NCBI RefSeq assembly: GCF_029840635.1
Contig: NZ_JAOCCU010000009.1
Coordinates: forward strand, 89,826-153,825
Reading direction: 5' to 3'
Origin: Mitsuaria sp. GD03876
GTDB lineage: Bacteria; Pseudomonadota; Gammaproteobacteria; Burkholderiales; Burkholderiaceae_C
Length of the DNA: 64,000 nucleotides
This document shows positions 18,376 through 26,644 of the stretch, piece after piece; position 1 is the stretch's first letter; every line of letters begins with the position of its first letter. A model generated the notes under the pieces. It was not told the origin of the DNA, did no database searches, and saw nothing but the letters and a program-made list of their open reading frames with translations. The translations under genes were made by a program, and so were the position numbers.

Positions 18376-18392
18376 TGGAACGTTTCGTTCCA
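18376..18392. promoter_or_regulatory. Inverted repeat TGGAACG-TTT-CGTTCCA
   Basis: A perfect 7-bp inverted repeat with a 3-base centre starts five bases after the HEPN-like stop and lies 34 bases before the CAP lipoprotein ATG. It could be a weak terminator hairpin for the module or an operator for the next gene. There is no clean T run after it. Confidence 0.4.
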
Positions 18393-18425
18393 GAATTCTT
18401 TCGAGTCGTTTCCTAAGATGTCCAG

Positions 18426-19076
18426 ATGGACGTCACTTCCAACAAGCCGGCCCACCGGCATTTCCCCATGGCCACGATTGCCGCCGCCCTCCTGGCGCTC
18501 GGACTGGGCGCGTGCGGCGGCGGAGGCGGCGATGCGCCCGCCGCCGGCGGCACACCGGTCTCCACGCCTCCTCCCGCCGCCTCTTCCCCGACCGATCCCA
18601 GCCAGCCCGCGCCGACGAATCCGCCGGTCGTCGCCGGCACCTGCGACCTGCCCAACTTCAAGCAGGAACTGTTGGACCGCATCAACGCGCTGCGCGCCTC
18701 GGGCGCGACCTGCGGCAGCACGAACTACCCGGCCGTGGCCCCGGTCGTCTGGAACGACAAGCTCACGCAAGCCGCCGACGGCCACGCGCTCGACATGGCC
18801 ACGAAGAACTACTTCGAGCACGACAGCCAGGACGGCCGCACCTTCGTCGACCGCATCAACGCGGTCAACTACGGCTGGAGCGCCGTCGGCGAGAACATCG
18901 CCGCCGGCCAGACCACCGTCGCCTCGGTGATGACCTCCTGGCGCAACAGCGCCGGGCACTGCGCCAACCTGATGTCGGCCAACTTCGTCGACATGGGCGT
19001 CGCCTGCCGCCCGGCGGCCTCCTCGGCCAACGCCTACAGCAAGTACTGGGTCATGGACCTGGGCAAGCCGCGCTGA
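18426..19076 (+). CDS. CAP-domain (SCP/PR1-like) lipoprotein
   Basis: The 216-residue protein has a lipoprotein signal peptide with lipobox LGAC around residues 27-30, a Gly/Ala/Pro/Ser linker to about residue 70, and a CAP domain. The domain carries the conserved motifs: LLDRINALRASG, VVWNDKLTQAADGHALDMATKNYFEH, GENIAAGQTTVASVMTSWRNSAGHCANLMSANFVDMGVAC. The His and Glu residues of the CAP cavity are present (H in GHALDM, E in YFEH, E in GENIA, H in AGHC). Bacterial CAP lipoproteins are secreted or surface proteins of mostly unknown role. It stands alone between the nucleotidyltransferase module and an SDR. Confidence 0.9.
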   Translation: MDVTSNKPAHRHFPMATIAAALLALGLGACGGGGGDAPAAGGTPVSTPPPAASSPTDPSQPAPTNPPVVAGTCDLPNFKQELLDRINALRASGATCGSTNYPAVAPVVWNDKLTQAADGHALDMATKNYFEHDSQDGRTFVDRINAVNYGWSAVGENIAAGQTTVASVMTSWRNSAGHCANLMSANFVDMGVACRPAASSANAYSKYWVMDLGKPR

Positions 19077-19118
19077 CGCGGCCGGACCCGCCCGGCCCGG
19101 CCCGCCGCGACGCCGCCT

Positions 19119-19940
19119 TCAGCCCTTCGCGTAGCGCGGCGCCGGCACGCTGGCCGACAGCCCGCCGAACATCGCCCGGCGCGCGCCGTCGAAGGCCTGC
19201 CACTGCGACTCGTCGCTCAACGCCGGGATCGTGATCAGCTCGCCCCGGTCGAAGCCGACCAGCGAGGCATCGACCATGTCCTCGGCGCTCATCACGATCT
19301 CCTGCGGCAGGTGCTCGACCGGCCGGCCGCCGATGGCCCAGAAGTCGGTCGCGGTGGCGCCCGGCAGCACCGCCTGCACGCGCAAGCCCTGCCCGCCGAG
19401 CTCATGCTGCAGCGACTGGCTGAACGCGACGACGAAGGCCTTGCTGCCGCCGTAGACGCCGTTCAACAGCTCCGGCGCGATCGCCACGATGCTGGCGACG
19501 TTGATCACCGCCCCGCGCCCGCGGGCCACGAAGCCGGGCACCGCCGCGTAGGTCAGCCGCGTCAGCGCGGTGACGTTCAGCTCGACCATCTGCGTCATCC
19601 GCTCGACGTCGCTCTCCAGCAGCGGCGTGTGCGTGCCGATGCCGGCGTTGTTCACCAGCAGCGTGATGCTGGCGTCCTCGCGCAGCTTGTCCTCGACGCG
19701 CCGGCGCTGGGCGGCGTCGCCGAGGTCGGCGTCCAGCACCTCCACCGCGCGGCCATGCTCATTCGCCAGGCGCGCGGCCAGGGCGGTCAGGCGATCGCGC
19801 TGGCGGGCGACGAGGATCAGGTCATGGCCGCGCCGGGCGAGCCGGTCGGCGTAGATGGCGCCGATGCCGGTCGAGGCGCCGGTGATCAGCGCGGTGCCCG
19901 GGCGGGCGGAAGCGGTGGCGGAGACAGGGGTCGCGGTCAT
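19119..19940 (-). CDS. SDR-family NAD(P)-dependent oxidoreductase
   Basis: The 273-residue protein is a classical SDR: TGASTGIG cofactor motif near residue 21, LLVNNAGIG, active-site Ser in VINVASIVAI, and YGGSK (YxxxK) with Tyr and Lys in place. It resembles DltE/YqjQ-type short-chain dehydrogenases. The substrate is unknown. AAGGAATCTCC precedes the ATG at 19938-19940. It is divergent from the GlxA-type regulator at 20078, which probably controls it. The 3' end converges on the CAP lipoprotein gene. Confidence 0.9.
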   Translation of the reverse strand: MTATPVSATASARPGTALITGASTGIGAIYADRLARRGHDLILVARQRDRLTALAARLANEHGRAVEVLDADLGDAAQRRRVEDKLREDASITLLVNNAGIGTHTPLLESDVERMTQMVELNVTALTRLTYAAVPGFVARGRGAVINVASIVAIAPELLNGVYGGSKAFVVAFSQSLQHELGGQGLRVQAVLPGATATDFWAIGGRPVEHLPQEIVMSAEDMVDASLVGFDRGELITIPALSDESQWQAFDGARRAMFGGLSASVPAPRYAKG

Positions 19941-20077
19941 GGAGATTCCTTCGGTCCGGTGGACGCAAGTGGCTGAAAGTGCGTTCATGGTAGGAATCAG
20001 GTCGGATGGCGTAAATGACGTAGAGGGTTATGATTCGTGCCATCGACGTTCACCGACGACCGGAATCCGGACACCTC

Positions 20078-21025
20078 ATGCATCGCATCGGCTACGTGCT
20101 CAACGAGGGCTTCCAACTGCTGGCACTGGGCACCCAGGCGGCGTTCGAGTACGCCAACTTCGTCACTGGCCAGCCCTTCTATGAGATCGCCTGCTACACG
20201 CCGGGCGGCGGCGAGGTGCGCTCATCGATGGGCGTGAGCGTGTCGGCCAGGCCCCTCACCGCTGCGACGCGGGCCGACACCTGGATCGTGGCCGGCGTGT
20301 CGGAGCCGGTCGAGATGCCGGCCCCTGAGGAGGTCCTGCAGTTCCTGCGCCGCGCCGACCGGCATGCGCGCCGCATCGCCGGCATCTGCACCGGCGGGTT
20401 CGTGCTGGCCGACGCGGGACTGCTCGACGGCCGGCGCGCCACGACCCACTGGCATTTCGCGCGTGCGATGAAGGAACGCCATCCGTCGATCGACGTCGAC
20501 AGCGACCGCATCTTCATCGTCGACGGCCCGGTGTGGACCTCGGCCGGGATGACGGCGGGGCTGGACCTGGCGCTGGCGATGGTGGAGAAGGACCTGGGCG
20601 AGGAGATCGCCCGGTCGGTGGCGCACAAGTTGGTGATGCAGCAGCGGCGCAGCGGCGGCCAGTCGCAGCATTCGGAGATGCTGGACCTCGCGCCCAGGTC
20701 GGACCGCATCCAGCAGGCGCTCGCCTATGCGCGGGCCAACCTCGCCCGGCCCTTGTCGGTCGAGGAGCTGGCGGAGGTGGCGGCCTTGAGCCCGCGGCAG
20801 TTCAGCCGGGTGTTCTCGGCGGAGACCGGCGTGCCGCCGGCCAAGGCGGTCGAGGGCCTGCGGCTGGAAGCGGCCCGGCTGATGATCGAGCAGAGCCGCC
20901 ATTCGCTCGAGGTGGTGGCCCGAGAGGTGGGCTTTCGCGACCGGCGTCACCTGCGCGAGGTCTACGTGAAGCACTTCGGTGTCGCGCCGCAGGCCGCGCG
21001 CCGGGGAGCTCGCGCGGCTCAATGA
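20078..21025 (+). CDS. GlxA-family regulator (DJ-1/PfpI domain plus AraC HTH)
   Basis: The roughly 315-residue protein has an N-terminal DJ-1/PfpI-like domain (HRIGYVLNEGFQLLALG through IAGICTGGFVLADAGLLDG, including the nucleophile-elbow Cys) and a C-terminal AraC-type double helix-turn-helix (residues about 215-305, LSVEELAEVAALSPRQFSRVFSAETG and LEVVAREVGFRDRRHLREVYVKHFG). Such regulators sense small amine or carbonyl metabolites, usually unidentified. The ATG at 20078 gives the standard family opening; an upstream ATG at 20030 has AGAGGG close by and would add 16 residues. It overlaps the convergent membrane-protein gene by seven bases. The divergent SDR is its probable target. Confidence 0.88.
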   Translation: MHRIGYVLNEGFQLLALGTQAAFEYANFVTGQPFYEIACYTPGGGEVRSSMGVSVSARPLTAATRADTWIVAGVSEPVEMPAPEEVLQFLRRADRHARRIAGICTGGFVLADAGLLDGRRATTHWHFARAMKERHPSIDVDSDRIFIVDGPVWTSAGMTAGLDLALAMVEKDLGEEIARSVAHKLVMQQRRSGGQSQHSEMLDLAPRSDRIQQALAYARANLARPLSVEELAEVAALSPRQFSRVFSAETGVPPAKAVEGLRLEAARLMIEQSRHSLEVVAREVGFRDRRHLREVYVKHFGVAPQAARRGARAAQ

Positions 21026-21615
21026 GATGCGTCGGGCGCTGACGGCGAGCGCCGGCGCGCGGCCGCGCTCCATCGCCCCGCCAGGTGGAGCGCGCGCGTC
21101 GCGAGCAGGCCGGCCATCCCTCCGGCGACAAGCATGCCCGCCGCGTGCACCGCCACCACCAGGAGCGCCAGCGGGAGCGAGCCGGAGGCGGTGATCTCCC
21201 GCCCCACCGTCGCGCCGAGGCACAACGGCGCCAGCGCCGGCAGCAGCATCATCCCGGCGCCGTGCGCCGTCGCGGCGACGAAGGACCAGGCGCCCAGTCC
21301 CCAGCCGGTGAGCCGCGCGCTTGAAGCCGTCGTCCGCCGGCGCGCATGACGGACCCCGATGACGACGAGTCCGGCGACCGCGAGGAGCGCCAGCCAGGTC
21401 CGTCCGTGCTCGAGGCCCTGGGCGATCGCGACGGCGGTGAGTCCGACCGACAGCAGGTGCCCCGCCGCGATCGGCGCGAGCGCGCGCAGCATCCGCCGTG
21501 AGCCGGCGTCGCCGCGCATCGCGAGCGCGACGGCGGGCCCCCAGCCCGCCGCCGGGTTCAGGCCGTGCAGCGCGCCGGCACCGGCCACGGCGATCCAGGG
21601 CCAGAGCGTGTCCAT
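21019..21615 (-). CDS. Multi-pass inner-membrane protein, NicO-like appearance
   Basis: The 198-residue protein has about six hydrophobic segments. It opens MDTLWPWIAVAGAGALHGLNPAAGW and later repeats a His-Gly pattern (ATAHGAGMMLL, VVAVHAAGML). His-rich GALHGLNP-type loops recall the NicO/TauE-like metal and sulfur exporters, but the match is too weak to assign a substrate. CGGAGG precedes the ATG. It is the last gene of a minus-strand run (wHTH protein, propeller, DUF899, this gene), 51 bases after the DUF899 stop, and overlaps the AraC-type gene at its 3' end. Confidence 0.65.
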   Translation of the reverse strand: MDTLWPWIAVAGAGALHGLNPAAGWGPAVALAMRGDAGSRRMLRALAPIAAGHLLSVGLTAVAIAQGLEHGRTWLALLAVAGLVVIGVRHARRRTTASSARLTGWGLGAWSFVAATAHGAGMMLLPALAPLCLGATVGREITASGSLPLALLVVAVHAAGMLVAGGMAGLLATRALHLAGRWSAAARRRSPSAPDASH

Positions 21616-21666
21616 GAGCGCCTCCGTGGTCCGGTCTCGTCGTCGAGAGCGTGGTCGGTCGTGGCG

Positions 21667-22536
21667 TCAGTCGTGGGACGCGCAGCAACCGCTGCTGGCG
21701 CTGGGCACCCCCACGGCGCTCGAAGCGCTCGAAGCGCCCGAAGCGCCCGATGCGCTCGATGCGCCAGACGCGACCGACGCCGGCGTCGGCGTCGGCGCCT
21801 CGGCCTGGTCGTACCGGTCGTGATGCTTCACCCACGCCATCGTGTACGGCAGTGCGTCCTCGTCGCGGCCTTCGGGCAGCAGGTCCATGAAGCGATAGGT
21901 GTGCATCATCAGTTCGACCCCGCGCCCGAAGGTCGAGTAGGTCAGGTGGACCGTCCCGTCGTCGTCCTTGGCGAACACGCTGATGCCGGGCGCTTCCTCC
22001 TGCGGGAAGGGCTGCATCGTGAAGTTGTAGAAGACGTCGCCGCGGGCGCGCTCCTCGTCGGTGAACGAGACGTGGAAGTCGCGGTTGAAGTCGTTGCCGA
22101 AGGAGGAGACCCAGTCGAAGCGCCAGCCCATGCGGGCCTTGAACCGCGCCAGGTCCGCCAGCGGCGCCCGCGACACCGCCACGAAGGCGACGCCGCGCGC
22201 CGCGAGGTGCGGCAGCGCCGGGTCCGTGTGGTCCGCCATGAACGAGCAGCTCTTGCAGGCCGCCTCCCAGCCCGGCGCGAACATCAGGTGTTGCAGCACC
22301 AGCCGGCGGTGCGGGCCGAACAGCTCGCCCAACCGGCGCGGGCCGGCCGCGGTGTCGAAGACGTAGTCCTTGTCGATGCGCACCCACGGCAGCGCGCCGC
22401 GCTCGCGGGCGACCTGGTCGCCCAGGCGCGTCAGTTCCTTCTCGCGGGCCAGCAGCCGCTTGCGTTCGGCGATCCAGCGATCGCGGGAGACCACCTCGTG
22501 GCGGGCGAGGACTTGGGGATCGGTCGGGCTGTTCAT
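21667..22536 (-). CDS. DUF899 thioredoxin-like protein
   Basis: The 289-residue protein matches the DUF899 family: an opening helical segment (VVSRDRWIAERKRLLAREKELTR), then RIDKDYVFDTAAGPRRLGELFG, LVLQHLMFAPGWEAACKSCSFMAD with the CxxC-like Cys pair, and a GDVFYNFTMQPFP block. The fold is thioredoxin-like and the activity is unknown. The last 50 residues are an Ala/Ser/Gly low-complexity tail ending in SGCCASHD, encoded by degenerate GCGCTCGAAGCGCCC-type repeats; this tail is not part of the family. GGAGCTCGAC precedes the ATG. It lies in the minus-strand run between the propeller gene and the membrane gene. Confidence 0.85.
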   Translation of the reverse strand: MNSPTDPQVLARHEVVSRDRWIAERKRLLAREKELTRLGDQVARERGALPWVRIDKDYVFDTAAGPRRLGELFGPHRRLVLQHLMFAPGWEAACKSCSFMADHTDPALPHLAARGVAFVAVSRAPLADLARFKARMGWRFDWVSSFGNDFNRDFHVSFTDEERARGDVFYNFTMQPFPQEEAPGISVFAKDDDGTVHLTYSTFGRGVELMMHTYRFMDLLPEGRDEDALPYTMAWVKHHDRYDQAEAPTPTPASVASGASSASGASGASSASSAVGVPSASSGCCASHD

Positions 22537-22668
22537 GTCGAGCTCCAGAAGCAGAGGGGAGTGAGGGTTCGGGAAACGCGGGCGTGAGGACGCCCATCGC
22601 CGCGGCGCCGGAGCGCGCGGACGGGATCGAAGGACAGGGGAATGCGGGGGAGAAAGGCGGCGGGGAAG

Positions 22669-22690
22669 GGCGCCGTCGCGGGACGGCGCC
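22669..22690 (-). terminator. Strong hairpin after the beta-propeller gene
   Basis: GGCGCCGTC and GACGGCGCC are perfect 9-bp inverted copies around a GCGG loop, five bases after the propeller stop codon on the minus strand. Only a CTTCCCC tract follows. It probably terminates or attenuates transcription before the DUF899 gene 130 bases on. Confidence 0.65.
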
Positions 22691-22695
22691 GTGCC

Positions 22696-23406
22696 TCAGG
22701 CGCGCGCCGGGCGCTTGACCGCGCGCAGCTTGCCGCTGCCGCCTCCGCCGCAATAGAACAGGTCGGCGCCATCGGACTCGAGGCCGCTGACGCCGACGTT
22801 GTCGGGCATCGCCAGGCGCTCGATCACCTGGCCGTCCCGCGGGTCGACGCGGCGCAGCTCGCTCTCGTCGCCTTCCCAGGTGGCGTGCCAGAGTTCGCCG
22901 TCGACCCAGGTGACGCCGGTGACGAACCGGTTGGACTCGATCGTGCGGCGCACCGCGCCGGTCTCGGGATCGATCTGGACGATCTTGCGGTCGCGGTACT
23001 GGCCGACCCACAGGCTGCCTTCGGCCCAGGTCAGGCCCGAGTCGCTGCCCTGGCCGGACGGCGCCGGGATGGAGCCGACGACCTGGCCGCTGGCGGGATC
23101 GATCTTGTCGATGCGCGACTCCGCGATCTGGTACAGGTGGCGCCCGTCGAAGGCGGTGCCCGCGTCCGCGGCACAGGGCAGCGTGCGCCGCACCTCGCCG
23201 CTGGCCGGGTCGATCGCCAGCAGGCCCAGCGCCGTCGCGGCCCAGACGCGGTCGCCGTCATGGCTGACGCCGTGCACGGCGGGGGCGCCGGGGTAGGGGC
23301 CGTACTCGCGGACGACCTCGGCGGGCCGGGCTTCCGGCAGTCCCTCGTTGGAGGCCATGCGCGCCTGGGCATGCGGGTCGCAGGCGGTGGAATCGGAACA
23401 GGACAT
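22696..23406 (-). CDS. Beta-propeller (SMP-30/quinoprotein-like) protein
   Basis: The 236-residue protein shows repeated blades of about 40 residues: VHGVSHDGDRVWAATALGLLAIDPASGEVRRTL, TAFDGRHLYQIAESRIDKIDPASGQVVGSI, GLTWAEGSLWVGQYRDRKIVQIDPETGAVRRTI, VTWVDGELWHATWEGDESELRRVDP. Each blade ends in an IDP.sG.V type strand. No signal peptide is present; the N-terminus is Cys-containing (MSCSDSTACDPHAQ). It resembles small SMP-30-like or glutamine-cyclotransferase-like propellers, without catalytic residues I can point to. AAGGAGAG precedes the ATG at 23404-23406. It lies 44 bases downstream of the wHTH gene, suggesting co-transcription. Confidence 0.75.
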   Translation of the reverse strand: MSCSDSTACDPHAQARMASNEGLPEARPAEVVREYGPYPGAPAVHGVSHDGDRVWAATALGLLAIDPASGEVRRTLPCAADAGTAFDGRHLYQIAESRIDKIDPASGQVVGSIPAPSGQGSDSGLTWAEGSLWVGQYRDRKIVQIDPETGAVRRTIESNRFVTGVTWVDGELWHATWEGDESELRRVDPRDGQVIERLAMPDNVGVSGLESDGADLFYCGGGGSGKLRAVKRPARA

Positions 23407-23450
23407 CGCTCTCTCCTTGGCGGCGAAACCCTCGCCGCATGGACCGCAAT

Positions 23451-24800
23451 CTATCCAGCCGGCGGCAAGGCGGGGAGTAACAAGATCGTCGCGATTCCGG
23501 TCATCGGCGGCGCCAGCCAGCGCTTGGCGCGCGCCTGGCCGATCGCCCGGACCCGCCCGTCCGCCTCGAGTTCCGACAGCGCGCGCTGCACCGTCCGCTG
23601 GCTTGCGCCCAGCGCCAGCGCGAGCGCCGAGGTCGACCAGGCCGCGCCGTCGGCCAGCAAGGCCTGCAGCGAGGCGAGCTCGCCCTCGATCGGCGGCACG
23701 AGCACCGTCACCGCGCGGAATCCGCCATGGCTGCCCTCGCCGCCGCGACGATCGCCATCGCCATCGCCATCGCCATCGCCATCGCCATCGCCATCGCCAT
23801 CGCCTACGCCTACGCCTACGCCTGCGCCGCGATTCCCACCACCGCTGTCCTCGCCCACGCGCAAGGCGAATCCTTCGGGCGTCGCCTCGATGGCGGCCGC
23901 GGGCTCGACCAGCGCGCGCAGCCGGCCGAGCTCGACCCGCAGCCGCGCGCGATGCGTCTCGTCCGGGTGTCGAGTGCGGAAGGCGCGGAGGATCAGCGTC
24001 TGTCGGTCGACATCGCCGGGCCAGGCCTCCGCCAGCGCGCGGGCGAGGGTGAACAACACCGGCCGCCGCGCCAGGTCGACGTCGAGCCCCGCGCCGCGGA
24101 TCGCGCGGCGGCAGGCGTCGACGACCAGCGTGGGCGAGTCCAGCAGGGCCTCCACCTCGCCCAGGACGAGGGGCCGCTCCTCGCCGGCATCGATGCGCCG
24201 CGCGACCGGCCGTTCGAGCAGGCCGCGGAGTTCGACCGCTTCCGCGATCAGCGCCGGCACGCCGGAGCGTCGCGCCGCGTCGGTCGCGCGTCCGGCGGCG
24301 GCCAACGCATCGCCGCTGCGCAGCGAGCGCATCGCCAGTTCCGCGGTCGCGAGCGCCGCCATCGCGGCCAGCATCGGAGGGAGTCCATCGAGGTCGACGG
24401 CCGGCAGCGCCGCGGCGGCCTCGTCGAGCCGCCCGAGCAGGATCAGCCGCCGCGCCGCGATCAGCCGGGCCTGCAGCGCGTTGACGCGGTCGTCGTGCGC
24501 CTCCAGCGCCGCGGCCGCCTGCAGCAGCGCGCGCGGCGCGTCGCCGAGATCGCGCATCGCGAGCGCCACCTCCGCCTCGGCGACGACGCAGCGCGCCCGG
24601 GCCACGGCCTCCTTCGGCCCGAAGGCCTTGGCCGCGCGCCGCAGCAGCTCGCGGGCGCGCGGATGCTCGCCGAGCTGCGCCATCGCGATCCCGCGCAACG
24701 CGAGCGCCGGCGGATCGTCGCGCAGCGCCACGCGCTGCAGCGCGCTCAACGCGTCGCCGGCGGCGAGGAAACGGGCGGCGGCGGTGATCAGGGCGTCCAT
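23451..24800 (-). CDS. Helical-repeat protein with C-terminal winged helix and Gly-Asp linker
   Basis: The 449-residue protein has a long N-terminal helical-repeat part (residues 1-320; ALRGIAMAQLGEHPRARELLRRAAKAFG, ALQARLIAARRLILLGRLDEAAAAL and similar TPR-like pairs). It is followed by a linker with VGVGVGDGDGDGDGDGDGD near residue 335 and then a C-terminal helix-turn-helix (ASLQALLADGAAWSTSALALALGASQRTVQRALSELEADGRVRAIG). It therefore looks like a transcription regulator with a TPR sensing part. The linker is encoded by a hexanucleotide microsatellite. The start at 24798-24800 follows the TPR-like opening MDALITAAARF. It is divergent from TetR, with only 46 bases between the starts, so regulation is probably shared. 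Confidence 0.75.
   Translation of the reverse strand: MDALITAAARFLAAGDALSALQRVALRDDPPALALRGIAMAQLGEHPRARELLRRAAKAFGPKEAVARARCVVAEAEVALAMRDLGDAPRALLQAAAALEAHDDRVNALQARLIAARRLILLGRLDEAAAALPAVDLDGLPPMLAAMAALATAELAMRSLRSGDALAAAGRATDAARRSGVPALIAEAVELRGLLERPVARRIDAGEERPLVLGEVEALLDSPTLVVDACRRAIRGAGLDVDLARRPVLFTLARALAEAWPGDVDRQTLILRAFRTRHPDETHRARLRVELGRLRALVEPAAAIEATPEGFALRVGEDSGGGNRGAGVGVGVGDGDGDGDGDGDGDGDGDRRGGEGSHGGFRAVTVLVPPIEGELASLQALLADGAAWSTSALALALGASQRTVQRALSELEADGRVRAIGQARAKRWLAPPMTGIATILLLPALPPAG
23751..23822. repeat. Hexanucleotide microsatellite: nine ATCGCC then three TACGCC
   Basis: ATCGCC is repeated nine times without a mismatch (23751-23804), followed by three TACGCC units (23805-23822) and a TGCGCC. 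On the minus strand these encode (Gly-Asp)9 preceded by (Gly-Val)3 in the linker of the wHTH protein. Changes in copy number keep the frame and only alter linker length. Confidence 0.95.
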
Positions 24801-24846
24801 GGGGGCGGAGCTTAAGCGCGCGGGCGGAGCCCCTAGACTCCCGGCC

Positions 24847-25446
24847 ATGTCCGAGACGCCCCCGACCCCGCCCGTCCGCCGCCGCGACGCCGCCGCCACG
24901 CGGCAGGCCATCCTCGACTCCGCCCGCGCCGCCTTCGCCCGTGCCGGCTACGACGGCGCCGGCCTGCGGGAGATCGCCGCCGGGGCCGGCGTCACCGCGA
25001 TCCTGGTCAACCGCTACTTCGGCAACAAGGAAGGGCTGTTCGCCGAGGCCGTCGCCGCCAGCATGGCGACCACCACCGTCGTGCTGCCGCGCATCCTGAA
25101 GGCCGGCGCGACCGGCGCCGACATCGCCGCCGCGCTGCTCAGCGTGACCGACGCGCACGACGTGCCGCTCGAGGGGTTCCAGATCATGCTGCGATCGGCC
25201 TCCAGCGAGGTCGCGGCCCGCATCGCGCGCGAGCAGATCGAGCTGTTCCACCAGAAGGCCATCGCCGGCAGCCTCAAGGGCGCCCGGCGTGACCAGCGTG
25301 CCGCGCTGCTGCTGAGCCTGATCGCCGGGCTGCAGATCATGCGCCAGATGATCGCCCTGTCGCCGCTGGCCGAGGCCGATCCGAAGCGTTTGGCCGAGGT
25401 CCTCGGCGGCGTGATCCAGCACCTGATCGACGCCCCCGCCAAGTAG
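24847..25446 (+). CDS. TetR/AcrR-family transcriptional regulator
   Basis: The 199-residue protein has the TetR helix-turn-helix at residues 15-65 (RQAILDSARAAFARAGYDGAGLREIAAGAGVTAILVNRYFGNKEGLFAEAV) and an all-helical ligand-binding domain after it. It resembles TetR proteins that repress a neighbouring reductase gene. The reductase gene at 25577 is downstream on the same strand, and its promoter region holds a near-perfect 16-bp dyad (25495-25510). The ligand is unknown. It is divergent from the helical-repeat/wHTH gene, so it could also act there. Confidence 0.92.
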   Translation: MSETPPTPPVRRRDAAATRQAILDSARAAFARAGYDGAGLREIAAGAGVTAILVNRYFGNKEGLFAEAVAASMATTTVVLPRILKAGATGADIAAALLSVTDAHDVPLEGFQIMLRSASSEVAARIAREQIELFHQKAIAGSLKGARRDQRAALLLSLIAGLQIMRQMIALSPLAEADPKRLAEVLGGVIQHLIDAPAK

Positions 25447-25494
25447 CCGCGCCGCGCGACCGGGACCGCTTCCCGGAGGCTTGTCGCGTCTTAT

Positions 25495-25510
25495 GTATAC
25501 ATGTGTATAC
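25495..25510 (+). promoter_or_regulatory. TetR-type operator GTATACA-TG-TGTATAC
   Basis: Perfect 7-bp arms around a 2-base centre, lying 66 bases before the reductase ATG and 48 bases after the TetR stop. It is AT-rich in a GC-rich setting, and the TATAC parts could also serve as a -10 box. A TetR dimer bound here would block the reductase promoter. Confidence 0.75.
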
Positions 25511-25576
25511 TTGCGCCGTTTTCGGATGCGGTGCCGGCGTGCGCCGGCGCATCCGGTCCACGAGCGGAGCGTCGAC

Positions 25577-26644
25577 ATGATGGAGCGTGTGCTGGTCACG
25601 GGCGGGAACGGATTCGTTGCCGGATGGTGCGTCGTCGAGTTGCTGCGGCGCGGTTACCGGGTGCGCGCGACGGTGCGCGGCGCCGGGCGGGAAGCGGCGA
25701 TGCGCGCGGCGATCGCTTCGCAGGCGGGCGAGGCCGCCCACGACCGCGAGCGGCTGGAAGTCGCCGTGGCCGACCTGCTGTCCGATGACGGCTGGGACGC
25801 CGCGATGACGGGCTGCCGTTACGTGCTGCATGTCGCCTCGCCGCTCGGCGCCAAGACGCCCAAGGACCTCGACGCGCTGCTGGTGCCGGCGCGTGACGGC
25901 ACGCTGCGGGTCCTCGCGGCGGCGCTTCGCGCGGGGGTCGAACGCGTCGTGATGACCTCGGCCGCCGCCGCGGCGCGCGCCGAGCGCGACGGCCGCGTGC
26001 GGATCGACGAGACGCTGTGGCCCGACCCGGCGGTCCGGCAGGACCCCTATCGCGCGTCGAAGGTCGCGGCCGAACGCGCCGCCTGGCAATTCATGGGCGA
26101 GCGCGGCGCGACCTCGCGGCTGACCACGGTGCTGCCCGGCGCGGTCTTCGGACCGGTGCTATCGCGCGACGGATGGGGATCGGTCCAGGTGATCCAACGG
26201 ATGTTGGCGGGCCGGCCGCCGGCGGTGCCGCGCCTGGGCTTCGCGGTGGTGGACGTCCGCGACCTGGCGGTGCTGCACGTGGCGGCGATGACGTCGCCCG
26301 CGGCGGCGGGGCAGCGCTTCCTGGCCACGCATGAGTTCCTCTGGATGAGCGACATCGCCACGCACCTGCGCCAGGCGCTCGGCGCGCGCGCGGCGAAGGT
26401 GCCGACGCGACGCATGCCGGACGTCGTGTTCCGGCTGCTGGCGCTGGCGATGCCGCCGCTGCGCATGCTGGCCGCGGACCTCGGCCGCGTGCATCACCCG
26501 GCGGCGGACAAGGCGCGCCGGCTGCTCGGCTTCGCGCCGCGGCCGGGCGTGGAGACGGTGGTCGACTGCGCGCGCAGCCTGCTGGCCACCGAGGACCCGC
26601 AGTGGCGCGGCGCGCCGGACGCCGGCGCCAGGACCGCGCCATGA
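25577..26644 (+). CDS. NAD(P)-dependent epimerase/dihydroflavonol-4-reductase-like protein
   Basis: The 355-residue extended SDR opens with VLVTGGNGFVAGWCVVELLRRGYRVRATVR, the NADP-type Rossmann motif. It has YVLHVASPLGAK, the Ser-region VVMTSAAAAAR and the catalytic pair in DPYRASKVAAERAAW (YxxxK). These features place it with the dihydroflavonol-reductase/cinnamoyl-CoA-reductase-like aldehyde or ketone reductases. In TetR-linked bacterial loci such enzymes often detoxify aldehydes, which is an inference here. The ATG at 25577 is chosen by the Rossmann motif. It overlaps the next gene by four bases (ATGA), so the two are translationally coupled. Confidence 0.88.
   Translation: MMERVLVTGGNGFVAGWCVVELLRRGYRVRATVRGAGREAAMRAAIASQAGEAAHDRERLEVAVADLLSDDGWDAAMTGCRYVLHVASPLGAKTPKDLDALLVPARDGTLRVLAAALRAGVERVVMTSAAAAARAERDGRVRIDETLWPDPAVRQDPYRASKVAAERAAWQFMGERGATSRLTTVLPGAVFGPVLSRDGWGSVQVIQRMLAGRPPAVPRLGFAVVDVRDLAVLHVAAMTSPAAAGQRFLATHEFLWMSDIATHLRQALGARAAKVPTRRMPDVVFRLLALAMPPLRMLAADLGRVHHPAADKARRLLGFAPRPGVETVVDCARSLLATEDPQWRGAPDAGARTAP

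Noticed and set aside
23751..23822. Possible CRISPR or regulatory repeat
   Set aside because: It is an in-frame hexanucleotide microsatellite inside a coding gene.
22642..25446. Long plus-strand open frame running into TetR
   Set aside because: The true TetR start is the ATG at 24847; the upstream part is antisense to the propeller and wHTH genes and is Ser/Arg/Pro-rich noise.
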